Shown here: piece by piece, positions 1 through 8,004 of the stretch
Layout of the letters: every line of letters starts with the position of its first letter
Numbering within the stretch: the first letter of the stretch is position 1
Source: an uncultured Lachnospiraceae bacterium
GTDB lineage: Bacteria; Bacillota; Clostridia; Lachnospirales; Lachnospiraceae
Direction: 5' to 3'
Length of the DNA stretch: 19,008 bases
NCBI GenBank assembly: GCA_902797705.1
Contig: CADBTX010000194.1
Coordinates: forward strand, 1-19,008
Position numbers and translations under genes: made by a program
The notes under the pieces: model-generated
Seen by the model: only the letters and a program-made list of their open reading frames with translations
Told to the model about the DNA's origin: nothing
The model's database searches: none

Positions 1-65
1 CCATGGGGGAAGGCTTAACTTAATGGCATTAGCGCGGCTGCCATCGGTAAGGTGTCAGCGAAGCT

Positions 66-128
66 GACGGATGAGGGTAAAAGGCGCGACGGATGAGGGT
101 AAAAGGCTCTGACAGATGAGGGGCAAAA
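66..128. repeat. Short tandem repeat upstream of the lipoprotein gene
   Basis: Three consecutive copies of a 22-23 bp unit reading roughly GACGGATGAGGGTAAAAGGC begin at 66, 88 and 111; the third is diverged (GACAGATGAGGGGCAAAA). Just upstream, GTCAGC (54-59) and GCTGAC (63-68) form a 6-bp hairpin with a GAA loop that runs into the first copy. No T-run follows, so it is not a standard terminator. The array lies within 20 bp of the next ribosome binding site and may be a relic of an intergenic repeat family. Bases 1-53 show no reading frame I can assign. Confidence 0.6.
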
Positions 129-146
129 TAAATAATAGGAGAGCAT

Positions 147-887
147 ATGAAAAATAAAATTCTGCAGGTCATCGCACTGACTATATTGACCGCCGCACTT
201 ATTTCCGGCTGCGGCGGAAAGAAGGCGGATGTCCCCGCCACCTCGGAGGAGGGGATCTTAAAGGTGGGGATCGTTGACGGACATGACAGGTTCGCAAAGA
301 ACGAAGCGGGAGCTCCCGTGGGGATAGAGGCGGATCTGGCGAAAAAGATCTCCGAGGCAGGGGGCTATGCCATCCAGCTATCCATGGTGGAGAGCAGTGA
401 TGTTCTCCTTTCGGGTATGCTTAACGGGGAGTACGACCTGGGATTCGGAAGGATAACTGATAAAGATCAGAGGATAGGAGATATGACTCTCTCCATTCCC
501 TATGGAAAAGGCAGCCTTTATGTGGCAACTCCCAAAAGAAATTATATGAACTGCCTTAGTTCAATGATCAGCGGGACTATCGGAGTCTCCACCCAGGCGG
601 AAGGCATAAAGGATGAGGTGAAGGGCATAGAATCCATTGTGAATCAGCCCTATACGGATGTTTCCCAGCTGGCCGGAGACATAGCAAACGGATCGGTCCT
701 GGCCGGACTTGTGACAGAGAGGGAAGCCATATCCATGATAAGCGACAGCGTGCAGGCCCAGGAACTTGTGGATTCTCCGAAGGAGAGTTATGTTGCACTG
801 GTGCCGAAGGATTCACCTCTTATCAATACCGTGAACGGAGTGATTAACGATTTCAGGCTTGAACAGGCCGGAGTTTCTGCAGAATAG
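147..887 (+). CDS. Extracellular solute-binding lipoprotein (SBP_bac_3-like)
   Basis: A 246-residue protein with a lipoprotein signal peptide: basic start, hydrophobic stretch 5-20, and lipobox I-S-G-C with Cys22 as the lipidation site, so it is anchored on the outer face of the membrane. The mature part fits the periplasmic-binding-protein type 2 fold: an opening beta strand (ILKVGIVDG), the GIEADLAKKI helix, and the NGEYDLGFGRIT / QRIGDMTLSIPY segment corresponding to the lobe-1 ligand region of SBP_bac_3 proteins, which usually bind amino acids. AGGAGAG at 137-143 supports the ATG. No ABC permease or ATPase gene follows; the next gene is a STAS protein. It may therefore act as a ligand sensor feeding a regulatory switch rather than as a transporter part (inference). 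The ligand cannot be read from the sequence. Confidence 0.82.
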   Translation: MKNKILQVIALTILTAALISGCGGKKADVPATSEEGILKVGIVDGHDRFAKNEAGAPVGIEADLAKKISEAGGYAIQLSMVESSDVLLSGMLNGEYDLGFGRITDKDQRIGDMTLSIPYGKGSLYVATPKRNYMNCLSSMISGTIGVSTQAEGIKDEVKGIESIVNQPYTDVSQLAGDIANGSVLAGLVTEREAISMISDSVQAQELVDSPKESYVALVPKDSPLINTVNGVINDFRLEQAGVSAE

Positions 888-913
888 ACCATCGATTGGA
901 AAGGAGCAATGAA

Positions 914-1195
914 ATGGCAGAGAAAGTAGTTTATAAGCTTAGGGAAAGGGTGGATGCAAATAACGCCCAGGAGATTCAGAAGGAACTGGACGAACTCACC
1001 GGGGATGCTTCAATAAATCTCACTATTGATTTTGCAGACAATAAATATATCAGTTCTGCAGGCTTAAGAACCATTCTTTTTATCCAGAAGAAGATGAAAA
1101 AGGGCGGCGGAACCGAGACTCTTATCAATGTTTCGGACGCAGTGAAAGAGATCTTTGATGTGACAGGATATTCGAGATTCCTGGCTATAGAATAG
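914..1195 (+). CDS. STAS-domain anti-anti-sigma factor
   Basis: A 93-residue single STAS domain. The segment NKYISSAGLRTIL (residues 43-55) is the family's conserved loop, in which a serine, here Ser47 or Ser48, is the usual phosphorylation target of an RsbW/SpoIIAB-type kinase. Such proteins, when dephosphorylated, bind the kinase/anti-sigma factor and release a sigma factor or another partner. I chose ATG 914 over an in-frame TTG at 896, because AAGGAG at 901-906 sits 7 nt before the ATG and would lie inside the longer form. It starts 26 nt after the lipoprotein stop, so the two are probably co-transcribed. The matching kinase and PP2C phosphatase are not in the window and may lie to the left. 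Confidence 0.88.
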   Translation: MAEKVVYKLRERVDANNAQEIQKELDELTGDASINLTIDFADNKYISSAGLRTILFIQKKMKKGGGTETLINVSDAVKEIFDVTGYSRFLAIE

Positions 1196-1292
1196 GGAGT
1201 ATCCCCCCGGATTAAATTAATTAAAAAAATCTGTTTATTCCAGGCTCATTTTTTCCGCACAGTTGTATATATAAGTGAAAGGAGAAAACAAA

Positions 1293-1601
1293 TTGGCGTT
1301 TTTTGACAGCCCTAAAAACATGGCTCTCTGGAATAAGGAACTTGAAAGCCTTGATGCAGAGAGAGAAAGACGTAAGGAAGAGGGATATAAGCCGGAACTA
1401 AAGGTAATAGACGGCACCGGAGGAAAAAACCGGACAGTGGATAATCCCAAGGTACGACGGATCACGCTTAAAGAGCTGGAAGAAATAGAGCGCAGGGCAA
1501 GAGCGGAAATGAACGGAGGATCCGAGATCAGCGCAGGAAAACAGAAAAGGGCGCATAGACAAAAGGATGCTCCGGCCAGGGAAGCAACTGCAGCTATATG
1601 A
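1293..1601 (+). CDS. Small charged cytoplasmic protein, unknown function
   Basis: A 102-residue protein that I do not recognise. It begins MAFFDSPKNMALWNKELESL and is dominated by Lys, Arg and Glu, with two predicted helices (about residues 10-30 and 55-72), no signal peptide and no membrane segment. The start is TTG at 1293, placed by AAGGAG at 1279-1284 with an 8-nt spacer; an in-frame GTG at 1275 would put this ribosome binding site inside the gene. Its TGA stop overlaps the ATG of the next gene (ATGA, 1598-1601), a typical sign of translational coupling. It is the first gene of the block leading to the pilin, so a soluble accessory role for that apparatus is possible but unproven. No function is claimed. 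Confidence 0.7.
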   Translation: MAFFDSPKNMALWNKELESLDAERERRKEEGYKPELKVIDGTGGKNRTVDNPKVRRITLKELEEIERRARAEMNGGSEISAGKQKRAHRQKDAPAREATAAI

Positions 1602-2581
1602 TGAGAGAGCAGCATAAGAGATTTAGATACATTTTTCTTATATCACTGCTTATATGCCAGCTACTTACGGCGATACCGGTAAGTGCCGGGGACAGGTCCA
1701 TAGTGGAATCGGATCCGGTCCTCTCCATGAGATATGAAGACGGCATGTTCAGATATACAATGCCGAACGGATGCTTCTTTCTCATGAGCTGTCCCCTTGG
1801 AGGGACCACAGATGAACCTGTGGAAGTGGTGACCGGAGAAGATACCTGGATCATCTCTTTTTTCGAAGACGGTGAGTCCTGTATGCCAAAGACGGATTTT
1901 CAATCTGTCAGTGAAGCTCTGGCGAGTATGCCGGACAATGTGATCAAAAGTATGGATCTTAGAAATACAGGTTCCTATCTCTTTCACATAAGGAGCTCAG
2001 TGACAAAGAAGTCCGGGAGACAGACCTACGACGTCTATGGAGGTTTCAGGATAGCAGTGACGGATATCCCCGTGGGATCCGCCTACATTGAGGCTCCTTA
2101 CGGTTATGAGATAAAGGAGATATTTCTCGAGGGAAGGGGGGTGAAACCTGACGGAAAGGAAAGATCGGAACTTGTCGGAGACGGAAGCTATGAAGTCCGC
2201 TTCTCTCCGTTAAAAAGGGGTTTTCCGGAATGGACATCCCGCTTCACAAAGGATACCACGGCACCGGCCCTGGTATTTACACCAAAGATCACCGGAGATC
2301 CGGAGGAGGGACCGGTGAGCTTCGTTCCAACGGACAGTAATGCCGCAATACAGATCCTCCTCAATAACAAAGAAGTGACACTTCACAATATGACTGCGGC
2401 GGCTGACGGAAAATATCAGATCACCGTGACCGACACAGCGGGAAACAGCAATGAATACTCCTTCAATCTTGAAATGAAGGAAAAGACTTCTGCTTTACCT
2501 TATCTGATCATAGTGCTGGTCATCATAATACTTTCCCTTTTGGTAGTATTATTTGAGCACAGAAGGATGAGGATCATATAA
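1598..2581 (+). CDS. Type I membrane protein with extracellular Ig-like domain
   Basis: A 327-residue protein with a cleavable signal peptide (hydrophobic residues 11-25, likely cleavage after VSA at 30), a long exported part, and one C-terminal transmembrane helix (about 300-320) followed by a short basic cytoplasmic tail (EHRRMRII). The region from about 222 to 295, starting with DTTAPALVF and ending with YQITVTDTAGN, resembles bacterial Ig-like beta-sandwich domains. The rest of the ectodomain is predicted beta-rich but matches no family I know. There are two adjacent ATG codons (1598 and 1601), and initiation is probably coupled to the preceding gene through the 4-nt overlap because no good ribosome binding site is seen. 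It lies 26 bp before the pilin gene and could be an assembly or surface component of the same structure. Confidence 0.75.
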   Translation: MMREQHKRFRYIFLISLLICQLLTAIPVSAGDRSIVESDPVLSMRYEDGMFRYTMPNGCFFLMSCPLGGTTDEPVEVVTGEDTWIISFFEDGESCMPKTDFQSVSEALASMPDNVIKSMDLRNTGSYLFHIRSSVTKKSGRQTYDVYGGFRIAVTDIPVGSAYIEAPYGYEIKEIFLEGRGVKPDGKERSELVGDGSYEVRFSPLKRGFPEWTSRFTKDTTAPALVFTPKITGDPEEGPVSFVPTDSNAAIQILLNNKEVTLHNMTAAADGKYQITVTDTAGNSNEYSFNLEMKEKTSALPYLIIVLVIIILSLLVVLFEHRRMRII

Positions 2582-2607
2582 CAAAATTAGAAAAAAGGAG
2601 AAAAATC

Positions 2608-3045
2608 ATGAAGAACATTAAGACAAAGATCAAGTACATCATCACAATGCTGACATTCGGCGTATTGACATTGGGGAACTGCTCTATTGCTTTAGCTGAC
2701 GATGCACCCAAAACAAGCAGCTCATCTTCAGGAGGAGGCGGAGGAGATGTTAACTTCTCAAATGCGGCTGAGCCCGTTGTAAAGCTTATCAACAGTCTCC
2801 TTGGACCTGTTATCTCCGTAGTTGTAGCTGTAGGAGCTATCTACTGTGTTATCCTCGGAGCTAAGCTTGCCAAGGCAGATGAGCCTCAGGAAAGAGAGAA
2901 GGCAAAGATGGCTTTAAAGAATGCTATCATCGGCTTCTTCCTTATCTTCATACTCATTGTTGTTATGAGACTTATGGTTCCCACACTTGTTAAGTGGGTT
3001 GAGAACAGCACCGGAAACCAGACAACCTTAAATATGTCATATTGA
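2608..3045 (+). CDS. VirB2/TrbC-like pilin subunit
   Basis: A 145-residue small membrane protein with the layout of type IV secretion pilins. It has a signal peptide (1-30, cleavage after ALA), a low-complexity Ser/Gly spacer (37-46), a first transmembrane helix (about 62-85), a short charged cytoplasmic loop (86-103, KLAKADEPQEREKAK), and a second transmembrane helix (104-125). The loop and the following MALKNAIIGFFLI segment fit the TrbC/VirB2-type pilin-like proteins of Gram-positive conjugation systems. GGAG at 2597-2600 gives a clear start. Codon choice differs from its neighbours: Ile is almost always ATC or ATT, and GCT and GTT are frequent, which suggests strong expression, as expected for a polymer subunit. 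No VirB4 or VirD4 motor gene is in the window, so a role in DNA transfer is not shown. Confidence 0.75.
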   Translation: MKNIKTKIKYIITMLTFGVLTLGNCSIALADDAPKTSSSSSGGGGGDVNFSNAAEPVVKLINSLLGPVISVVVAVGAIYCVILGAKLAKADEPQEREKAKMALKNAIIGFFLIFILIVVMRLMVPTLVKWVENSTGNQTTLNMSY

Positions 3046-3063
3046 TCAAAGGATAGGATTTAA

Positions 3064-6000
3064 GTGAAGGCAGCATCCGTGAAGACCGTGAAGGTGTCAT
3101 ATGACCATATTACGTTTCATAAGCGGATGCTGTCTTTTTTCATTGCCATTTCCGTGATACTTCAGCTTCAGGGATGCGGCGGCGGGGGCCTTATCAATCA
3201 GACAAGCCCTGAGCCCATCACTGAAGCTGCTATTATGGAAGAGGTTTCCGCCAATAAAAGGGTGGTTACAAAAAAGGAAAAGACGGAGGTTGACTATTCC
3301 ACAGACAGATTTCAGGTGGATGGGGTCAACGCCTTTTATATCCTTCCCGGACTCGAGAATGCACCGGGGGCCATTGCCTCCTTTGAGGTGCTGGATTTCA
3401 ATTCCCGGGGGGATTTCGTGTATTATTATGTTACTCCCTGCTATGTAGACCCCGAGGCCATCGAAGAGTATAACAGCGGCTCAAAGAAAATCGGAAGAGT
3501 GGAGAACAGGGAGACTCTGCCTGATCCGGAAGGAAGGAGAGAGGACTATGAGTATGACGCTGAGGTGCTGATGTCCTATAATCCGGACAGTGGCGACTAC
3601 CGTGTCATGATGGCAAAGACTTATGAGATCGATAAGACCGAGGAATTCGATCCGGCTAAAGAGGGGCGTCCTTACTATTATTCCGTAAATAATGATCAGA
3701 ACGACTATGAGGCTTTTATAACAGAAAGAGCACTGGCCTGTAAGGTGGCAGGACGTGAAGAATACCTGATAACCGATCAGGGCGGACTTAACGGCGTGGT
3801 ATTTGATGCCTGGGGTAACAGAAAGCTCGTTATGTCTTATAAAAACACCATAGATAACGAGGCAAAGAATAAAAAGAAAAGCCTCGATGATCTGGTTAAA
3901 AACAGGAAAAATGATGGGAATGCCGATCTTTTTACGGGAAGTCCGCAATTTGACAAGTGGGCTGATTCCAACGGAAAGAACGAGGACAACAATAATTCCC
4001 GGACAGGCGACAGCGGGTTCATGAATGTTCTGATCACCGGCGTGTCCATGACGGAATCCTATGAGACCTATCTCGGCGCTACTTTCTTCCTTGGAAGTAA
4101 TCTCATGTCTTCTCCCGCCGAGATCAGCACTACATACATGATATACAGGCAGTCCCTGGATAACGTGGACGGAACAATACCCTATATCTCAGAGAACCTC
4201 AATGCCGCTAAGCAGATGGAAACCTGGATGTCCCTTGATAAGCAGTTCTTTAAGAGTTACGACGAATACAGGGATACAGTGGGTTACAGCATGGATGATC
4301 TGAAGTCCGGGGAAAACGGAGATGAATATAAGGACGATTTTTCACCATTTATTTGCGGAGACGCAAGAGGGAACGCCTCCGTATTTATCCAGATACCGAA
4401 CATTTCCGACATTCCGTCTTCCTGGTATGACAGAAAGTTCTTGAGTGATGTTCTTGAAAGTTCCGGAATGCATGAAACTGATGCAAAGTTTTTATCAGCC
4501 CTGCTGGATAATAGAGTTTCTGTAAATGAATGGGACAGGAGGATGATGCTGTTAACGCAGCTTACATCTTTGGATGTAGGTGCGAAAAGGGCTGTACAGA
4601 CTGTCGTGGCAGATGCTCTGCCAAGAGGCCTGAAGAAAAATGGAGCGGATAAAGACTCCGTGTCCACCCTTGCTTTCTTTAATGATCGCGGGTGGATCTT
4701 AAACGCGGGAAAATATCAGGACGGATCTAATGTCGGTTTTTATACACTTGAACCCGTGACCCAATATGGTGTTGGACTGGTGTCCGACCATACTCTCAGC
4801 ATGGTTTCCGCAAACGGAGTTTACAAGAATTACATTGCTCCTGTGGACTACTTCCCGGAGGACGAGGATTATTCGAATTATAGTAAGTCTGTAGAAACGG
4901 TTTATGAATCCAGGATCAAAATGGAGCCCTATGAAAAGGAAAGTAAGAAACAGAGGACCTGCTATGTATATGATCTTGAGGTTGCCGATAAGCAGAAGGA
5001 GGAAGTGATAAGGGAATCCGGCCTTTCGGATGATGTGAGGGCCACTATAGAGGAGATCACGGATATCCTCCGTACTGACACGGAGACCTGGCAGCAGCTG
5101 GAAATGGCCTGGCTTGTGAATGAGGCAACCCAGGACATGGATGAGCTTTTTTCCGATATGGAGGAAAAGGCTGAGGAAGCAAACGAGAACGGAAAGCTGA
5201 GCGACAGGAAATATGAAAAGGTTCAGGATCTCATTGATGAGGCTTATGAGGATATGGAGGACAGGGATCCTGAAAATCTTTTTGACGAAATGAGGGAGGA
5301 CGCAGAGAAAAAGCATGATGACGGAGAGCTTAGCGACGAAGACTATAAGAAAGTGATGAAAGCTATCGACAAGGCCGAGGAAGATGATCTGGGTCTTGAT
5401 GATGAGGAATTTGAGGCCTTTGAAAAGCTCTTAAGGAGCAGCGCCGTCATTGCGGAAGGTCATAAAGCCATAGTCAGTACCAATAATGCTGTCAGAAGAG
5501 AAATGCTTGAAAGAGTCGAAGAACTGGCAGAAGAGATACCTGAGGATATCAGGGAGGGAATGCTCTACCTCTGTGCAGGATTTTCCATTGATGTACAGGA
5601 GTGTAAAGAATATCCCATATCCTATCGACTTATTTTCCCCGAGGGCGCATCGACTACCGTAAAGGAGAGCGGCCAGGCGGAGACCGTTGGAGGAAAGTCC
5701 GAGTCTTTCTATGACGGTGTCCTTATCGCGGCGGAAAATAAGGGACAGAATTTTAAGGGCAATACTTATGCCGTGGGATATAAAAGTGTAGGTGTTGTGG
5801 ACTTCTTTAATAAATATACCTATGGAAAACCTATGGATATCTCGCCCCTTACCTATGATGACGGCGAGAGTGCGAGAAACATCCTGGCCCTCCGTACCGA
5901 CAAGGGAGTGAGATTCTTTGAAAAAGGAGGTAAGAGCGGGTTTGAAGAAAACTATGATAACATCAAGCTTACAAGGATCATTGGCAGGGAAAATGCGAAT

Positions 6001-8004
6001 ATCTTATCAAATGTGATCGGTGAACAAAGCCCACTCGGTCTTACCGCCGATGAATTGGACAGGATCCACAGCGGGGAAAAAATAGAGGGCATAGAATCTA
6101 TCAGCGTAGAGCTCCCTGAAGATATGAAGCGGGAAAAAGAGGAAGAGCTGTTGAAGACCGGTATCCACAATATGTACAGCCCTCTTGAGTTCAAGGCCAG
6201 GGGAGACGAAGCCTATAATGAAGCCCTTGCTTCAGGTGAACTGGTAGCGGGAGTGGAAAAGGAGGACTTCACCGGCTTCATGAGTTTACGGATGCTTCTC
6301 ACTTCGTCAGGATATACAAGGGAAGCGGAGGGACTTTTTGATGATGCTCTGAGTGAGAGCAGAGAGAGAATAGAGCAAAAGGCCGCCACCCTAAGTGAAA
6401 ACCAGGGCGAGAGCGCCAATGCCGCCGATAAGGAGCCTATTGACAGTGAGTTCGCCCTTGAGCCTTCGAGCTATAGTGTGAACTTTAATGAGAGATATAC
6501 GGGGCATCTGACCAGTTCAAAGAATATCTGCCTTATTTCAAAGGATACGGCACTTATATGCTCTATGGAGGGCGGAACCAAGATAATGAACCTGAACTAC
6601 GGAACGGTGGCGGACGATATGGATGGCTCCTATTACAGAGCATATCAGGAGGGCAGGAGCAGAAGCTTTAAGCTCGTAGGCTTTGATAATACGGACTATT
6701 CATATACGGATACGGATCTTCCGAGAGCCAGGGTGTATACTGTGGAATACGGTCAAAAGGAACTTGACCGGTCTACGGTCGATGCCTTTAAGCAGATGCT
6801 CGAACAGTACGCAAAGGACTATCTGCACCGTGAGTACAGGACTGTCTTTGATGAAAACGATGAGATACAGGTAAAGGAAAAAACAGAAGAAGAGGAAAAG
6901 GAAAGCATCGACGCCGCAAAGATCTTTGATCCCGGGAATTCGGCTTATTCCACAGCCCTTCTTACTCTTGAAAAGAAGTACGGTATAGACAGGACCACAG
7001 CTGAGATAAACGACTTTGTAAAGACATTAAGAGCGAAGATAGCCGGGGTGAAGCCCGCTATCACCAGGCTCTACGAGCTTGCGGGAGCAAAATCCCTTGC
7101 GGGTAATACTGCTAAGAGGTCCGAGGGTTACTGGAAGAATTTGGAGTCCAGGATGACAATGGCCAACGAAGCTGAGGGACTCTTTGACATCCTTGTGGAG
7201 ATAAGGATGCATGACGATGTGCTGCCTGAACTGGATCCCGAACTGGCGGAAAAATACCGTTCATATAAGGAGGTGCTGGATCTCACACTTGAGAACGGCA
7301 AGGTTTCCGCAAATGAGATATTCGGAGAGGAAGACGGTACCTCAAAGCTTGACAGCCTGAGTGAAAACGGAGCTTCAAGTGAAAGGGACAGGCAGAGAGA
7401 GAATTACAAGCAGGATGTGATAAAGGATATCGCAGAGGAATACTATGCGAAGGTGAACCAGGGCAAGATCTCGGAGGATGAGAAAGAGCCTTCGCTGTAT
7501 GAGATGCGGGAGAACTTAAGAGCTTACACCACCACTCTTTTGCATGATGTTAATCCGGAAAACTTTGTGGCGCATAAGGAGAATATCGCGGATGAGTTTA
7601 CGGAGAATATTAACAGGGGAAGGGAAACCCTGACAGGTACCCGTCTGGAAGACATGAAAAAGAGGATGCAGGAAGGTCTTCGAAGGATCGACTCCGTATG
7701 GAAGCTGGAAGAACTGGTGATGACCGAAAAGATAGAGAATACAAATGCCTACTCAGGATATAAAGAATGGCTTTCCGAATACAATAACAAGGTGAATGAC
7801 GGAGAACTGGAAGGGGATGAGAGGATAAGCTTCCTCAGGACCTCCGCTGCATATAAGTCAATCATCGGGGACTTAAAGAATAACGGTGAAATAAAGACTT
7901 TCCTAAAGGGAAGGAAGGAAACCTGGGACGACTATTGCAGCTATGTGGTAGACAGAGCCGGAATGGGCACCGTTACTTTTGAATCACCCGGGAGTGAAGA
8001 ATAA
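3064..8004 (+). CDS. Giant envelope lipoprotein with helical repeats, unknown function
   Basis: A 1646-residue acidic protein that I cannot assign to a family. Residues 1-38 look like a lipoprotein signal peptide: basic HKR at 19-21, hydrophobic 22-35, and lipobox L-Q-G-C with Cys38. Residues 40-670 and roughly 880-1250 are beta-rich with repeated short strand pairs (for example NILALRTDKGVRFF and NICLISKDTALICS), which could be a split beta-propeller; this is a guess. Residues 670-800 are helical and hold two 38-residue repeats (693-730 and 737-774). Residues from about 1260 to the end are mostly helical. The GTG start at 3064 has AGGA at 3055-3058; other starts within the first 22 codons cannot be excluded. 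It lies 18 nt after the pilin gene, and its stop overlaps the next ATG (TAATG). It could be a scaffold or large extracellular component of the pilin-linked apparatus. Confidence 0.8.
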   Translation: MKAASVKTVKVSYDHITFHKRMLSFFIAISVILQLQGCGGGGLINQTSPEPITEAAIMEEVSANKRVVTKKEKTEVDYSTDRFQVDGVNAFYILPGLENAPGAIASFEVLDFNSRGDFVYYYVTPCYVDPEAIEEYNSGSKKIGRVENRETLPDPEGRREDYEYDAEVLMSYNPDSGDYRVMMAKTYEIDKTEEFDPAKEGRPYYYSVNNDQNDYEAFITERALACKVAGREEYLITDQGGLNGVVFDAWGNRKLVMSYKNTIDNEAKNKKKSLDDLVKNRKNDGNADLFTGSPQFDKWADSNGKNEDNNNSRTGDSGFMNVLITGVSMTESYETYLGATFFLGSNLMSSPAEISTTYMIYRQSLDNVDGTIPYISENLNAAKQMETWMSLDKQFFKSYDEYRDTVGYSMDDLKSGENGDEYKDDFSPFICGDARGNASVFIQIPNISDIPSSWYDRKFLSDVLESSGMHETDAKFLSALLDNRVSVNEWDRRMMLLTQLTSLDVGAKRAVQTVVADALPRGLKKNGADKDSVSTLAFFNDRGWILNAGKYQDGSNVGFYTLEPVTQYGVGLVSDHTLSMVSANGVYKNYIAPVDYFPEDEDYSNYSKSVETVYESRIKMEPYEKESKKQRTCYVYDLEVADKQKEEVIRESGLSDDVRATIEEITDILRTDTETWQQLEMAWLVNEATQDMDELFSDMEEKAEEANENGKLSDRKYEKVQDLIDEAYEDMEDRDPENLFDEMREDAEKKHDDGELSDEDYKKVMKAIDKAEEDDLGLDDEEFEAFEKLLRSSAVIAEGHKAIVSTNNAVRREMLERVEELAEEIPEDIREGMLYLCAGFSIDVQECKEYPISYRLIFPEGASTTVKESGQAETVGGKSESFYDGVLIAAENKGQNFKGNTYAVGYKSVGVVDFFNKYTYGKPMDISPLTYDDGESARNILALRTDKGVRFFEKGGKSGFEENYDNIKLTRIIGRENANILSNVIGEQSPLGLTADELDRIHSGEKIEGIESISVELPEDMKREKEEELLKTGIHNMYSPLEFKARGDEAYNEALASGELVAGVEKEDFTGFMSLRMLLTSSGYTREAEGLFDDALSESRERIEQKAATLSENQGESANAADKEPIDSEFALEPSSYSVNFNERYTGHLTSSKNICLISKDTALICSMEGGTKIMNLNYGTVADDMDGSYYRAYQEGRSRSFKLVGFDNTDYSYTDTDLPRARVYTVEYGQKELDRSTVDAFKQMLEQYAKDYLHREYRTVFDENDEIQVKEKTEEEEKESIDAAKIFDPGNSAYSTALLTLEKKYGIDRTTAEINDFVKTLRAKIAGVKPAITRLYELAGAKSLAGNTAKRSEGYWKNLESRMTMANEAEGLFDILVEIRMHDDVLPELDPELAEKYRSYKEVLDLTLENGKVSANEIFGEEDGTSKLDSLSENGASSERDRQRENYKQDVIKDIAEEYYAKVNQGKISEDEKEPSLYEMRENLRAYTTTLLHDVNPENFVAHKENIADEFTENINRGRETLTGTRLEDMKKRMQEGLRRIDSVWKLEELVMTEKIENTNAYSGYKEWLSEYNNKVNDGELEGDERISFLRTSAAYKSIIGDLKNNGEIKTFLKGRKETWDDYCSYVVDRAGMGTVTFESPGSEE
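5140..5385 (+). repeat. Two 38-residue helical-hairpin repeats inside the giant lipoprotein
   Basis: Residues 693-730 (5140-5253) and 737-774 (5272-5385) align without gaps. Both have the form xxLFxxMxExAEx, then an N/D-D/N-G-K/E-L-S-D turn, then xYxKVxxxID. The period is 44 residues. The turn NGKLSD / DDGELSD followed by a helix resembles SHOCT-like short helical hairpins. The DNA of the two copies has clearly diverged, so this is an old duplication and not a recent tandem expansion. Confidence 0.7.

Noticed and set aside
896..913. Longer N-terminus of the STAS protein from TTG 896
   Set aside because: The AAGGAG at 901-906 would be inside the gene; it serves ATG 914.
1266..1273. TATATA as a -10 box before the small charged protein
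   Set aside because: No -35 at a usable distance, and the predicted start would fall on the ribosome binding site.
4699..5316. 205-codon open frame on the minus strand
   Set aside because: Lies wholly inside the giant lipoprotein gene, with no ribosome binding site or domain; it is a shadow of the repeat-rich acidic coding sequence.
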